The notes beneath the pieces were generated by a model. The model saw nothing but the letters and a program-made list of their open reading frames with translations. It ran no database searches and was not told the DNA's origin. This document shows positions 46,164 through 55,599 of a stretch of DNA of 64,000 bases, one piece after another; the first letter of the stretch is position 1, and the number at the start of each line of letters is the position of its first letter. Location: assembly GCA_032622095.1 (NCBI GenBank), contig CP136066.1:63332609-63396608 (forward strand). Reading direction: 5' to 3'. The position numbers and the translations under genes are program-made. This stretch comes from Siphonodentalium dalli (Eukaryota; Mollusca; Scaphopoda; Gadilida; Siphonodentaliidae).

Positions 46164-46254
46164 CGATACTGCCGTGCCGTTTAGTTTATTCATATTTATT
46201 AAATTTATCTACCAGAGGACTCATCTCCTCATTATCCGATTAAAGACTGAAGGC

Positions 46255-46480
46255 CACAGTCATTTCCCAAAGTTTGTAGACTGTGTGCAATAGAGTTATC
46301 CCTCTGTAATTGTCCAACTTTCTAGCATTGTTGTTCCCTGCTTTGTGTAGATTGACTATTAACCCTTGTTTCGCCGGAATAGGCACACACTTGTGTTTAG
46401 AAAACATGTAAATAGACCAGCTAAGTACGGCATCACTTCAACGTTAGTATATATTATGTGTTCATTTGTCAATCCGCCAT
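46255..46480 (-). pseudogene. Reverse transcriptase fragment (LINE)
   Basis: On the minus strand one reads CVPIPAKQGLIVNLHKAGNN, then ARKLDNYRGITLLHTVYKL. This is the RT block in which W-K-x-G-x-I-V-x-L-x-K-x-G is followed by N-Y-R-G-I-T-L-L-x-x-V-Y-K-L. Upstream sequence is decayed. It resembles none of the four larger LINEs closely and is a separate relic. Confidence 0.65.
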
Positions 46481-46519
46481 TACCACTAGATGTGTGAGTA
46501 GTATACGTATGGGGCGGTT

Positions 46520-47060
46520 GCACACTCGACTTCCGGTCGACTCCAACACGTCACTTCCGGTATGCCGGTAACGTAGGGCAGTATCACCGACACATCCACC
46601 CGCTTCCGTCGTTTATGTGAACACTTCCGGGGGGGCGAACGGGCAGGTCTACAGTCAAAGCCGAATCGTAAACGATTCGATCGAGGTGGACTCGTTCAGC
46701 GAACCCGCCCACTTCCGGTCGATTATGACAGCACTTCCGGTCGGACAGGTCTAGAGTCAAAACCGAACGAACCGTTAACGATTCGTTTGAGGTGGACTCG
46801 TTCAGCGAACAGTGTCTGTCGTGAGATTTGGGAAAGCCGGTCACCCGCCAAACTCTATGCAGAGCTACTCTGTTTACTCTGAACTGTTGTGTTTATGCAT
46901 ATCGGCAACGTACGAAAGCACCATCGGGATATCCACCCACTTCCGGCCGAATATGGCAGCACTTCCAGCCAACGAATGGGCAGGTATGCAGTAAAGGCAT
47001 ACGTAGTACGGGAAGGTCTCCAGTCAATGCCGAAACGTAAACGGTTCAAACGAGGTGAGA
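46520..47060. repeat. GC-rich diverged tandem repeat with clustered ACTTCCGG sites
   Basis: ACTTCCGG occurs at about 46529, 46553, 46623, 46711, 46733 and 46939. Blocks with GGGCAGGTCTACAGTCAAAG, CGTAAACGATTCG and GAGGTGGACTCGTTCAGCGA recur at about 46640, 46745 and, diverged, at 46975-47060. On the other strand each site reads CCGGAAGT, the ETS-family consensus. The block could be a satellite or a promoter-like region. No gene start is visible next to it. Confidence 0.65.
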
Positions 47061-47352
47061 TTTAGAATGACCTTGGCATAGAACTCAACTTTATCTTAAC
47101 AGTTTTAAATGTATATCAACATTTTAGTATAGGCTGGTTAATGGCAGTCAACGACACTTCCGACAGCTCAGTTGGGTGGGCGCGAGTCCTACAATATATG
47201 AAGGGTATACCACTTGCGTTATAACTGGACAATCAAGGGAATGGAGGCAAAGCCACTCAGAGTTCGCTAAACTCTGAAATGCAGTTTTGAGCATCTATCA
47301 TATGTGTATATAGTGGGACTCATCATTTTCCAATAGCTGCATTCTAAGCTCC

Positions 47353-47563
47353 TACAGTAATCCCCAAAGTAATTGTACGCTTAACCACATCAGAATTATT
47401 GGTAATTTTTCAGGTTTTAGTCGAAAATATGGCTTGTTGCCATTCATCGGAAAGCTCTCGGTTTTCATATGGATGGCAACAAATCATATTTCGGACTAAA
47501 TCCTGAAAAACTACCTATGGTTCTGTTGTTGTTAAGTGGGCAATTACTTTGGGTTTTACGGTA
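47353..47563. mobile_element. mariner-type MITE, copy A
   Basis: TA plus CAGTAATCCCCAAAGTAATT at the left is inverted against the right end over about 95 bases, with GGTTTTAGTCGAAAATATGG matching the complement of the right arm, and a TA at both edges. The same family is found at 49927-50133. CAGTAAT-starting ends and a TA target fit Tc1/mariner-derived MITEs. Confidence 0.75.
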
Positions 47564-48407
47564 TTATATAACACCCAGGTTGTTTTGTATACTTTTATCT
47601 TCTATAAATGAGCATACTTGATCATATATATTGTTTGTTTGTTTTTGTTTGTTTTGATTAATATTATCAATCAAAAATTCAAAAAAGTAGTCACCAGCGA
47701 AAATTTTGCATGCAGATTTTTTTTTTTTAACTATTGTTTTATTTTCAGAGAATTGTTTTTTAATTACCAATGCATTATCTAAGCTATCAATAAAATAATG
47801 CAAAATTACTAAACCCATATATTCTAAATATTTAAAAACAAAAACAAAACAAAAACAAACAAACAATATATCTATAAATTTGATCTATTTCCATGCAGTA
47901 TATTATCTATAAATCACTAAGACAAAATATAGTTGTTTGATCAGTTTATTATATCTAATATTAACAACAATCTGTTGTTGTTCTTCTACGTTTTTATCGT
48001 GACGTTTTCCCCGCTCTTATGACGCTGTGTAAGCTTTTATGGAGAAGACGCTGGGTGAGCTTCACGTGTCCACAGTCGCAGTACCAGTCAAGCTAAAAAT
48101 AGAATACAAATAGAGAACTAGTTTATTTAGCAATGCTGGCGTATAGAACTCTCTAATATATATCACATATATATATATTGACACCATTCCTCTTATATTT
48201 CAGCCCTATTTCCACTATTTATTCCAATATTTGTCTTTAAGTATATTTACCAGCCACGTAATATTGACAAACAACGGCAATCGCACAATATACTAAACTT
48301 TAACTTTGGCGACGAGGTTGAAATGGATTTTTTTTTTCGCGGGGTTTCAGTCACGTGAGATCAACAACATTATAAACACACGTGATCAGGTTTTGTTTAT
48401 TTTTTTT
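47564..48407. other. AT-rich DNA upstream of the spliced membrane-protein gene
   Basis: The stretch contains poly-T and poly-A runs and a CAAAA-type simple repeat. A 100-codon minus-strand frame (47564-47866) is low-complexity at one end and is not supported. The promoter of the gene at 48408 should be near the right end. I cannot place a certain TATA box. If the Polinton includes this gene, its left terminal repeat would lie hereabouts, but it cannot be recognised without the right terminus. Confidence 0.35.
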
Positions 48408-50825
48408 ATGCTGAAGCGTTCAATAACTAACAAAATGTTCTTCATGCTGTCATTTTTTATGACAATTGCGGCTGTTGGAGCCATAACGCTCAACGAGCTC
48501 ATCGACTCGACCAGCTGCCACAGAACCACAGACGCAGGCGCAACCGAGATAGTGTGTTTTGCAACAGGCAAATCTGTTGTAGTGACCAGCAACACCGAAT
48601 GGAGTATCACCAAATTGAGACTCATCGGTCTGAACAAACTAGACATTCAAGATTGTGAATTTCTTGAGTCTGTTATCACCCTGGCGATCGACGATGCCAG
48701 CACACCAATATGCCCTGTTTGCGATTTGAATGTCGTTGTTGACGGCAATACTGATTATTGTTCGGTAAGTTTCCACCTGCATCGCAAATAATATTGTGCC
48801 ATATTTAAGTTAAAACTTTAAGACCATGTTGTGTAGATTGTGAAAAAGATAATTGTAGTGCAAATGGCCTTATAGACTGAACGATTAAATTGCTGTTTCA
48901 CCCAGACCTGCTGACAAAAATTAAACAAGTTATTGTCTGGGAAAATGATATACTGCATTACCTTTAAAATCTGTCCTATTCAGTCTCTTCACTGAACTCT
49001 GTTGTGTCACCATTGTCGGTTGGTTCATCACTGTCCTCGTATATCTCACTGAATGTTCAAACAAATTGCAAATTGTATTTATTGTAAATATCAACAGAGG
49101 CGTGTGTGTGTCACTAAGCAAATGTATTGTTTGTTTCATACACCTGCTGCATTCCATCATATAATAAATAAAACATCGAAGCAACACAAAGTATTAATAA
49201 ATAAAAAACAGCAATTACAAACTTCAACAAAATATAAGTTATTTAAATAATAGTGTGTTTACCATGGTCAATACACCATGCCCTGTTTCCCCCATATGGG
49301 GTGCTAATATTAAATATGAGTCTTACCAATAATTATGAATCTGTTTTGTTTTTGTTTTTGTTTTTGTTTTTTTGTGGGATAATTACTAATTGATTTATCA
49401 AAAATGTTTTTACTTTAAAAAAAATGTATACTTACTGGTCAACCGCAGCCTCATCAACAATGAAGCAGTCAAAGTTCATGGCATCTTTTGAGCTTCCTGC
49501 TTCTGCTGTATCTCTCTTTGCTTTTTTTGGACATCCTGCCTCTAGTGTCATCTTTTTCCTTTTGTGGGATACTTTTAAGTTGGTGCTCTCCAATTCTAAA
49601 ATATCAATTGCCCCTTCTCTCAACTGTTTTGATACTGCTTTCATTTCCTGCAAATAAATTTATATACTTTTAATTTACTATTCATATTATTATTTATGCT
49701 ATTATTTTGTAGCAACTGTCAGCAGTGGAAACTGGCACAGATTATAATATGATGTCAACTGTCAAGACATATAGTGACACAAAGCGTACAACCACACACA
49801 AACCAAGGTCATCAATACCAGACACCAGCTTTATCAGTAACCCAAACTCAACTGATGCCTTTATGCCAGATGCTGCAAATGCTCTTCAAGGTACATTTAT
49901 ATGAACTACTATATCACTTGTTCATGTACAGTAATGTCCTAATTAATCAACTCCATAACCACAGCAGAATTACGGTTAGCGTTTTCAGGATTTAGTCGGA
50001 AATATGGTTTGTTGACATTTATCAGAAAGCTCACAAGAGAATGGCAACCATCCATTTTCTTCCACTAAATCCTTAAAATGTCAACTATAATTCTGATGTG
50101 GCTATGCAGGTGATTAATTAGGGCATTACTGCATAAGGAAATGTCAGTTTTTGTTTGTTTTTATATTTATTTTGTGCCCTGGCTTTTCAATTGTTGAAAA
50201 GTATATTCTTCAAGGTATGTAATCAAAGTAGATGTTTATGATATTGGCATATTCTAAATTATAACTATATTAAAAGTATCTAAATTTGCCAATTATACAC
50301 AGCTGTTGTAATCTTATTTCTTTTTCGTGCAAGCTAACTCTCAATATTTAATCTTCAGGAAAGTGGATAATCTTGATATGTGCTATCATAGCAGTGTGCT
50401 CTGCTGTAATCGTCCTATTGATATGGTGCATCAAGAGGAAACGGAATCGATACAATGTAACAAAAATGTTGGACGAAGAAAGTGTGACCATGTTTCAAGT
50501 TCCAACCAATAGAGTTGGATCAACAATAAAAAATGATTAATATTCAGCCTGAATATACCTGTGATCTGAACCTGTTTGCTATTGTCAATTTCCATCATAT
50601 ACCAGACCTAATTTATTTTTTCACTTATTTGCAGGCATTGTTCTGTGTCTATTTATCGCTGCTTTGAGAAGATTCAGGATATTTATTCAAAACTATCAGT
50701 GGTTTATACGCGTTGTTGACTTTCTATATAGACTAATTCATCCAGCAGTAAATCAACAGCCCAAACTCAGGAGATCAACAAGGTTAAGACAGCAGCCTAA
50801 CAGACTAACATACTATCGATCTTGA
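48408..50825 (+). CDS. Spliced type I membrane protein with two possible terminal exons
   Basis: The model has exon 1 48408-48764 (donor TTCG|GTAAGT, phase 0), exon 2 49713-49890 (acceptor TTTTGTAG, donor CAAG|GTACAT, phase 1), then either exon 3a 50359-50540 (acceptor ATCTTCAG) or exon 3b 50635-50825 (acceptor CTTATTTGCAG). Both stay open to a stop, giving 238 or 241 residues. Exon 1 encodes a signal peptide (FFMLSFFMTIAAVGA) and an ectodomain with six Cys, including CPVC, and an LRR-like strand (ITKLRLIGLNKLDIQDC). Exon 2 is a Ser/Thr-rich stalk. Exon 3a gives a membrane span (WIILICAIIAVCSAVIVLLIW) and a short basic tail (CIKRKRNRYN). Exon 3b gives IVLCLFIAALRRF and an Arg/Gln-rich tail. 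AATAAA overlaps the 3a stop. Function is unknown: a surface receptor or glycoprotein. It may be host or Polinton cargo. Confidence 0.6.
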
Positions 50826-51451
50826 GTTAAAAACAAATTAATTGGGTCTGGTATATGCCAAATTTTAAATATTCACTATAAATTAACACTTGAGATTTCA
50901 CAGCAATATAATTTTCTCTACTGTTTAGGAAATATGCTTTGACTATAGTGTTGCAAAACAAAAAAATATTGTCTACTTACGTTTTTAATAGTTTCCTGTT
51001 CTGATGGAATCATCGATTTCATTTTCATTAGAAATGGAATCCGCTGGAATACTAGGAACGAGTCCTTGTCGAACGCCACTTTCCCATATCGCGGTGTTTC
51101 CCCGGGTTTTGTCACCTCCTGCTGCAGATTTACTTTCACTTTTCCTTTGTCATTGTATATTTTGACAACTTTAAATGCTCTGGCGCTGTTCACCAATGCC
51201 CTATAGACACTGGTGATTGGCATCATATTCACCTTTGTCATGTTTTTTTCCAAATCACTTCTCTGCCTTTCCAGCTTTTCAGCTTCCTTTAAGTTCAAAG
51301 AAATATAAGCCTCCTCTTCCTGAACAAGGTCGGGATCATTGTTAAATATGTGCAAATAGGGTTTTCCTCGAAACAAAGTGATCTTGAGCGTAAAGTGACC
51401 AAACTTTTTCTTGTATGACTCAGTTGTTGCTGGTGCAATATTATCCGCCAT
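49432..51451 (-). CDS. Two-exon small protein, possible PC4-like DNA-binding fold
   Basis: TATAAAA at 51501-51507 lies 50 bases before the ATG at 51451, which has a strong context (AATATGG) and is preferred to the ATG at 51493. Exon 1 is 51451-50981 (157 codons) ending AAC|GTAAGT. Exon 2 is 49647-49432 after acceptor TTATTTGCAG, phase 0, giving 228 residues. Exon 1 has beta-strand-like GHFTLKITLFRGKPYLHIFN, then ISLNLKEAEKLERQRSDLEK and a second basic beta segment. The order of strand, turn and I-S-L-helix recalls PC4-type ssDNA-binding folds, but that is a weak match. Exon 2 is basic with a KRKK nuclear-signal-like cluster and PKKAKRD, then an acidic end. The terminal stop overlaps GTAAGTAT, so another exon is possible. 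Its intron contains exons of the opposite gene. Confidence 0.5.
49927..50133. mobile_element. mariner-type MITE, copy B, inside an intron
   Basis: CAGTAATGTCCTAATTAATC at the left matches the complement of the right end (GATTAATTAGGGCATTACTG). Internal GATTTAGTCGGAAATATGG is shared with copy A at 47353-47563. It sits in intron 2 of the membrane-protein gene and also in the intron of the opposite-strand gene. Confidence 0.75.
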
Positions 51452-51500
51452 ATTTGAAGTTGAAAACTGAATGACTAGTAAATGGAATACCATATGGGCT

Positions 51501-51507
51501 TTTATAA
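51501..51507 (-). promoter_or_regulatory. TATA box of the minus-strand two-exon gene
   Basis: On the minus strand the site reads TATAAAA. Transcription starting 25-30 bases downstream would begin near 51475, after the ATG at 51493 but before the ATG at 51451, which supports the latter as start. Confidence 0.45.
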
Positions 51508-51957
51508 CAGGTCTATCATAAATTCATGTTGTGTCCTAACATGTCCATGGTCTTTGTACCTACGCAAACAGTAATTCGCATATTTTGCTTTTGTCTTAGT
51601 GCCTAAACAGACTATAACTATAAAACTCTGTGTTAATAAAAAAACAAACAGTAAGAGCACACACAAAATTACGACTGACAAATGGGGTGTGAAACTTGGC
51701 AATACCAACTATTTTAGTATATGGCTTAACCCCCATTTAGCTATATTAAAAAACAAAATACTAAAACAGTAACTCCAAAGGAATGATGTTAAGATACTAG
51801 TAGGAGGTGAACAACTTGTTTAGTTCATATTTGAAATCCTAGTGTTAATCTATATAGGATATTTTTGGGCAGAGCGATTATAGAATAACTTATTTAGGGC
51901 TATTCAGCTGTTAGAAATCTTTTGTGTGTCAGACTGTACAAACTTTTTGTTCTAACA
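51508..51957. other. Non-coding, no gene seen
   Basis: This is the upstream region of the minus-strand gene. A 68-codon hydrophobic minus-strand frame at 51502-51708 is not supported by any motif. Confidence 0.35.
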
Positions 51958-52136
51958 CAAGTGCTGAAGGTATTCCAGGTTTTGAAAATGTGCCGAATGG
52001 TACACAGGGGTTTGTGATCAGCACTAACGTATGTATGTAGTCAGACATGAAAACTAAAAGTGATTTAGAATGAGTTTTCAACCCCCTGTGTACCATTCGG
52101 TACATTTTCAAAACCTGATTTCCCTTTCAACACTTT
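51958..52136. mobile_element. Palindromic MITE, about 180 bp
   Basis: The left arm AGGTTTTGAAAATGTGCCGA followed by ATGGTACACAGGGGTT is inverted against the right arm (complement of AACCCCCTGTGTACCATTCGG..). Arms are about 58 bases. There is no coding content. Confidence 0.75.
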
Positions 52137-52203
52137 TTTATTGGCGAGAATGAGTCTTTTCAGCTTTATTAACAACTTTTTATTTCACCAAACTAATAAC
52201 TTA

Positions 52204-52660
52204 TTAAAGGTATTCAATCCGATCAGAGTGTTCCCCATCTCAACAGACTCCAACAACAACAAACCGAACAGTGGGTCCTATATTACTATTTATTTGGCTT
52301 TGAGGGTAAAAAATATTTGATTTGAGTCAAGGAACCTATCAAACAAAGCTTGCAGTCATTAGATATTGTTTTTTTTAAATTTGTTATTTTCTCGAGATGA
52401 AACCTTACCTTCGTAATTTGCTCGAAATGTGAACACCAAAACACTATTCAAACAGACAAGGATGGGTAACTCTAAAATCAAGTGGTAATAATAACGCAAA
52501 TTTGACTGTGTTCTGGGACAGAAAAAATAGAAATAACGAAAATTCAAATATCCATATCTGTTCACCCTGAGTGTTAATTGGTAGGTTCCTCGACTCAAAT
52601 CAAATATTTTTTACCCCTCAAATCCAAACAAATAGTAATATAGGATTGAACACCTTTAAA
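52204..52660. mobile_element. Inverted-repeat element, about 455 bp
   Basis: The ends read AAAGGTATTCAATCC (left) and the complement of AAAGGTGTTCAATCC (right). Further in, CCTATATTACTATTTxTTTGG and GGTAAAAAATATTTGATTTG are inverted on both sides. The left arm carries an extra 50-60 bases (GATCAGAGTGTTCCCC...) absent from the right arm. No transposase is present. Confidence 0.7.
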
Positions 52661-53172
52661 TCTTGTAGTTTACAAACAGTAATATTGCAGTTCTTTACAA
52701 ACAGTAAACTTCTGTATTTCACTGAACTGTCAATTTTTTAATTTTTTTTTTGTTGTTGTTGAAATTCTGTGCCAATATATTTTCTTATATATTGGACATG
52801 TCTCACTGGAAGATACATATATATATAGGAGAATGCATTGACACAGTATTGTTAATGCTGCACCATCAATGTTGGTATAATGAAAGGGTTAAATGTGTCA
52901 AATCACCTACAACATGTCTATTGTTAGAAGGTTTCTGGTTATATTTCACACCTGGTTGCTGGTATATTGTCTACTTAAACTCACAATAAGTGTCCAATAA
53001 AACATATTGTAGTACTATGGCATGGAATTGATAGGACTTTTAATATTTAATCAAGGAAAACAACAGTTCATTACCAGCTGAATATTGATTTATTTTATGT
53101 TTATCACAAATATATGAAGGCATATTTATTTACAAGGAGTTTGTCTGTCAAACCAAACACAATCTTAGGTGT
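52661..53172. other. Non-coding AT-rich DNA
   Basis: No gene, motif or repeat that I can support. Confidence 0.4.
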
Positions 53173-53355
53173 TATTACTTTCATGTCAAATAGCAACAAT
53201 ATTTCTGTATACCTTGGTTACAAAGCACATTTTGTGCTTAAAGGTGCCTTAATTTTCTTTGGTGGTATTACTTTCATGTGAAATAGCAACAATATTTCTG
53301 TGTACATTGGTGACAAAGCACATTTTGTTCTTAAAGGTACCTTAATTTCAAAACA
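53173..53355. repeat. Tandem duplication, period 94 bp
   Basis: ATTACTTTCATGTCAAATAG starts at 53173, with a near copy at 53267. Both continue with CAACAATATTTCTGT and GACAAAGCACATTTTG-like sequence and AAAGGTxCCTTAATTT. Confidence 0.8.
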
Positions 53356-53629
53356 AATGAAAAATACTAGCAACACAATTTGCAAAATATATATGAACAA
53401 ACACTGTAAATACTGTTGATTTGTTTTTCTTGTTTGTTTACTAGTTACGTTTATTTTTTATAAACATTTTTATAAATTTACGTTCAACAAAGGGAACACA
53501 GTGTTTAAACATATTGTTAAATAATTATGGCAAACTCTCAATTTGACTGATCAGAATTGACCATTATTCCTCATCTATTATGAACTGTTCACTGATATTT
53601 ATATACATTCAGAGTATGAGGAACAATCC

Positions 53630-53825
53630 TTGAAATAGGATGTCTGTCATTTGCAGAATGATGTTTATCAGAGGGTGAATTTGGTGATGCTAGCCCACTA
53701 TGTCTCAGTAGAATGAGGTTTCCCAGAGAGTGAATTTGGTGATGCTAGCTTGCTATACGGGGTAGTATCACTAAATTCGCCCTCTATGGACCTCATTCTG
53801 CAAATGACAGACACCCTATTTCAAG
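53630..53825. mobile_element. Palindromic MITE, copy 3 (CAGAATGAGG family), longest
   Basis: The outer ends are inverted: CTTGAAATAGGATGTCTGTC at the left, and GACAGACACCCTATTTCAAG at the right. Inside are TTTGCAGAATGA, GAGGGTGAATTTGGTGATGC and TAGC. Part of the left arm is duplicated (GTGAATTTGGTGATGCTAGC at about 53677 and 53730). The outer arms show that the copies at 347 and 28111 are inner fragments of this family. Confidence 0.8.
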
Positions 53826-54165
53826 GCTTGATGAGGAAATTATTTTGCGAATCCCAAAACGCACAATATTTTTTGCAAACATGTATATTCTGCACATACG
53901 TTAACAGTCATTATACTATACATTTGTTCACTCGAAATCTGACATCTGACATTTGATATGTAAGTCCTCTTATAACTGGGTTGACACTATTATCTTCTTT
54001 ATTCCTATTTATTCATCTGTGGGATTAAACAGATAATAGTTGAAAACTTGATGTTCTTATTATTCTGAACTCAGCAAATTGAGTGCACAAACAAATAGGC
54101 TTCTAAGTCAGATTTCTTAAAATGTAGTCAGAAACCAAACTTAATATTTGGTGTTGGAAAATAGG
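53826..54165. other. Non-coding, no gene seen
   Basis: No gene or strong repeat recognised. The right part begins to resemble the degenerate repeats that follow. Confidence 0.35.
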
Positions 54166-54720
54166 TGTTTGTATGCTGCTGCACCTGATATAGTTTAACT
54201 AAAACAGCCATTTGGATTGTGATATATAGCCCATTTGTAGGTTTGAACAGTTAAAATAATAAAAAAAAACTGTTCTCTTAGCAATATGAACTCCCTACAA
54301 ATTTAGCACTCCTTTTGTCTATTCACATTCCTACAATCGAATAACTAGGAATCTAAGAGATATTTAACAGCATTTTGAGATGTTTGTCAGTCTACCTCAT
54401 GCAAATATGCACTATAGTTTGTTCAACTTTGTTGATCAATCACTGTAAATAATGTTGTTTGTATTTCTTGTTTTAGTCACTTGAATTGTGATATATAACC
54501 CATTTTTTTATAAATGGAACGTTGTTATCTACTTTATTCCTATTTATTTATTTGTAGGTTGGAACAGCTAATAACTGTTTTCTTTTCAAATTTATTGCAC
54601 TTATTGTCTGGTCATTCCTATAACCAAATATATATGAATATAAGAGATATTTTTTCAGCATGTTTAGTGCTTATCAGTCTACCTCATATGGATATACAGA
54701 TGTGTTGTGGTTAAAGATAT
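54166..54720. repeat. Degenerate direct repeat, about 270-bp unit
   Basis: TGATATATAGCCCATTTGTAGG at about 54219 and TGATATATAACCCATTTTTT at about 54488 begin two diverged copies. Both run through a GGAACAGxTAATAAxTGTT-like stretch to AAGAGATATTxxxCAGCATxTT and CAGTCTACCTCAT (54397 and 54676). It is followed by AT-rich and A-rich sequence to 55080 with no gene seen. Confidence 0.55.
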
Positions 54721-55084
54721 CCTGACTGATTTATTACTATCAAACTGCAAACCGCAAAAAAAAATAAAAAAAAATAAAACAATATGTCAAGTTGTAATAT
54801 AGTCTCAATTTTGTTTCAGAAAATTGCAACAAAAAAAAAGAAAGAAATAAAAAAAAAGTGACTTATAAACCGTGCATGCTATTGTTCACAAAAAAAAAAG
54901 AAAGAAACAAGTCTTGGTTAATAAAGAGATTTTGCTAAATTTTAGTCTTTTCAACTAAGCGTTATATCAGTCAGGACATATTTAATCAGTATAAAGTACA
55001 GCTCTAGTACAAATGTTTTGCTCTTTATTTATATATTTTTATATATTTTATATATATATTTGTATAACTGCTGTTAAAAGGGCC

Positions 55085-55335
55085 CACTGTATCTAAATCC
55101 AGATATTCATCTTAGGGAGACACATTTCTTACTATATGGTGAACGAAATTTAACAACTAAGCACATTGATGTACTTTGTTTTCATTCCTGACTCAAATTG
55201 AATCAATATATATTCAATTTGAGTCGGGAATGAAAACAAAGTATGCACCAATGTGTTTAGTTGATCAATTTCAAACACCATATAGCAAGATATGAGCCTC
55301 CCTAAGATAAATAGCCGGTTTTAGGTACAGTCTCC
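55085..55335. mobile_element. Palindromic MITE, about 250 bp
   Basis: Two arms of about 120 bases are inverted around 55205. ACTTTGTTTTCATTCCTGAC and TCAAATTGAAT on the left match the complement on the right (ATTCAATTTGAGTCGGGAATG). The ends read CACTGTATCTAAA and, inverted, GACTGTACCTAAA. It lies between the spliced gene pair and PolB. Confidence 0.8.
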
Positions 55336-55599
55336 CTTTATTTTCAGTATATTTCAATATCTGTTCAACATATAATATATGACTATTGACCTATATATGC
55401 AAGGAATGACATCAGTTCACTGATAAAGGTGGTTGAGTATATTAGAATACAATATATTACATATTGTTTGCAAATTAATATTTTTCCTCCACAAACTATA
55501 TAGATCAATGATCAAGTTTACAGTGCGCTGTGTGCATGTGGATGACTAAGTGTGCAGAATTTGAAACCAAAGGCCTCTAATATTAATAAACCACTTCCA

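Noticed and set aside
47564-47866. 100-codon minus-strand frame with basic and Asn-rich parts
   Set aside because: One end is a simple CAAAA-type repeat, there is no recognisable domain, and it lies in AT-rich DNA where such frames arise by chance.
51451-51493. ATG at 51493 as start of the minus-strand two-exon gene
   Set aside because: The TATA box at 51501-51507 is only 8 bases upstream, so this ATG would be in untranscribed DNA; the ATG at 51451 has better context.
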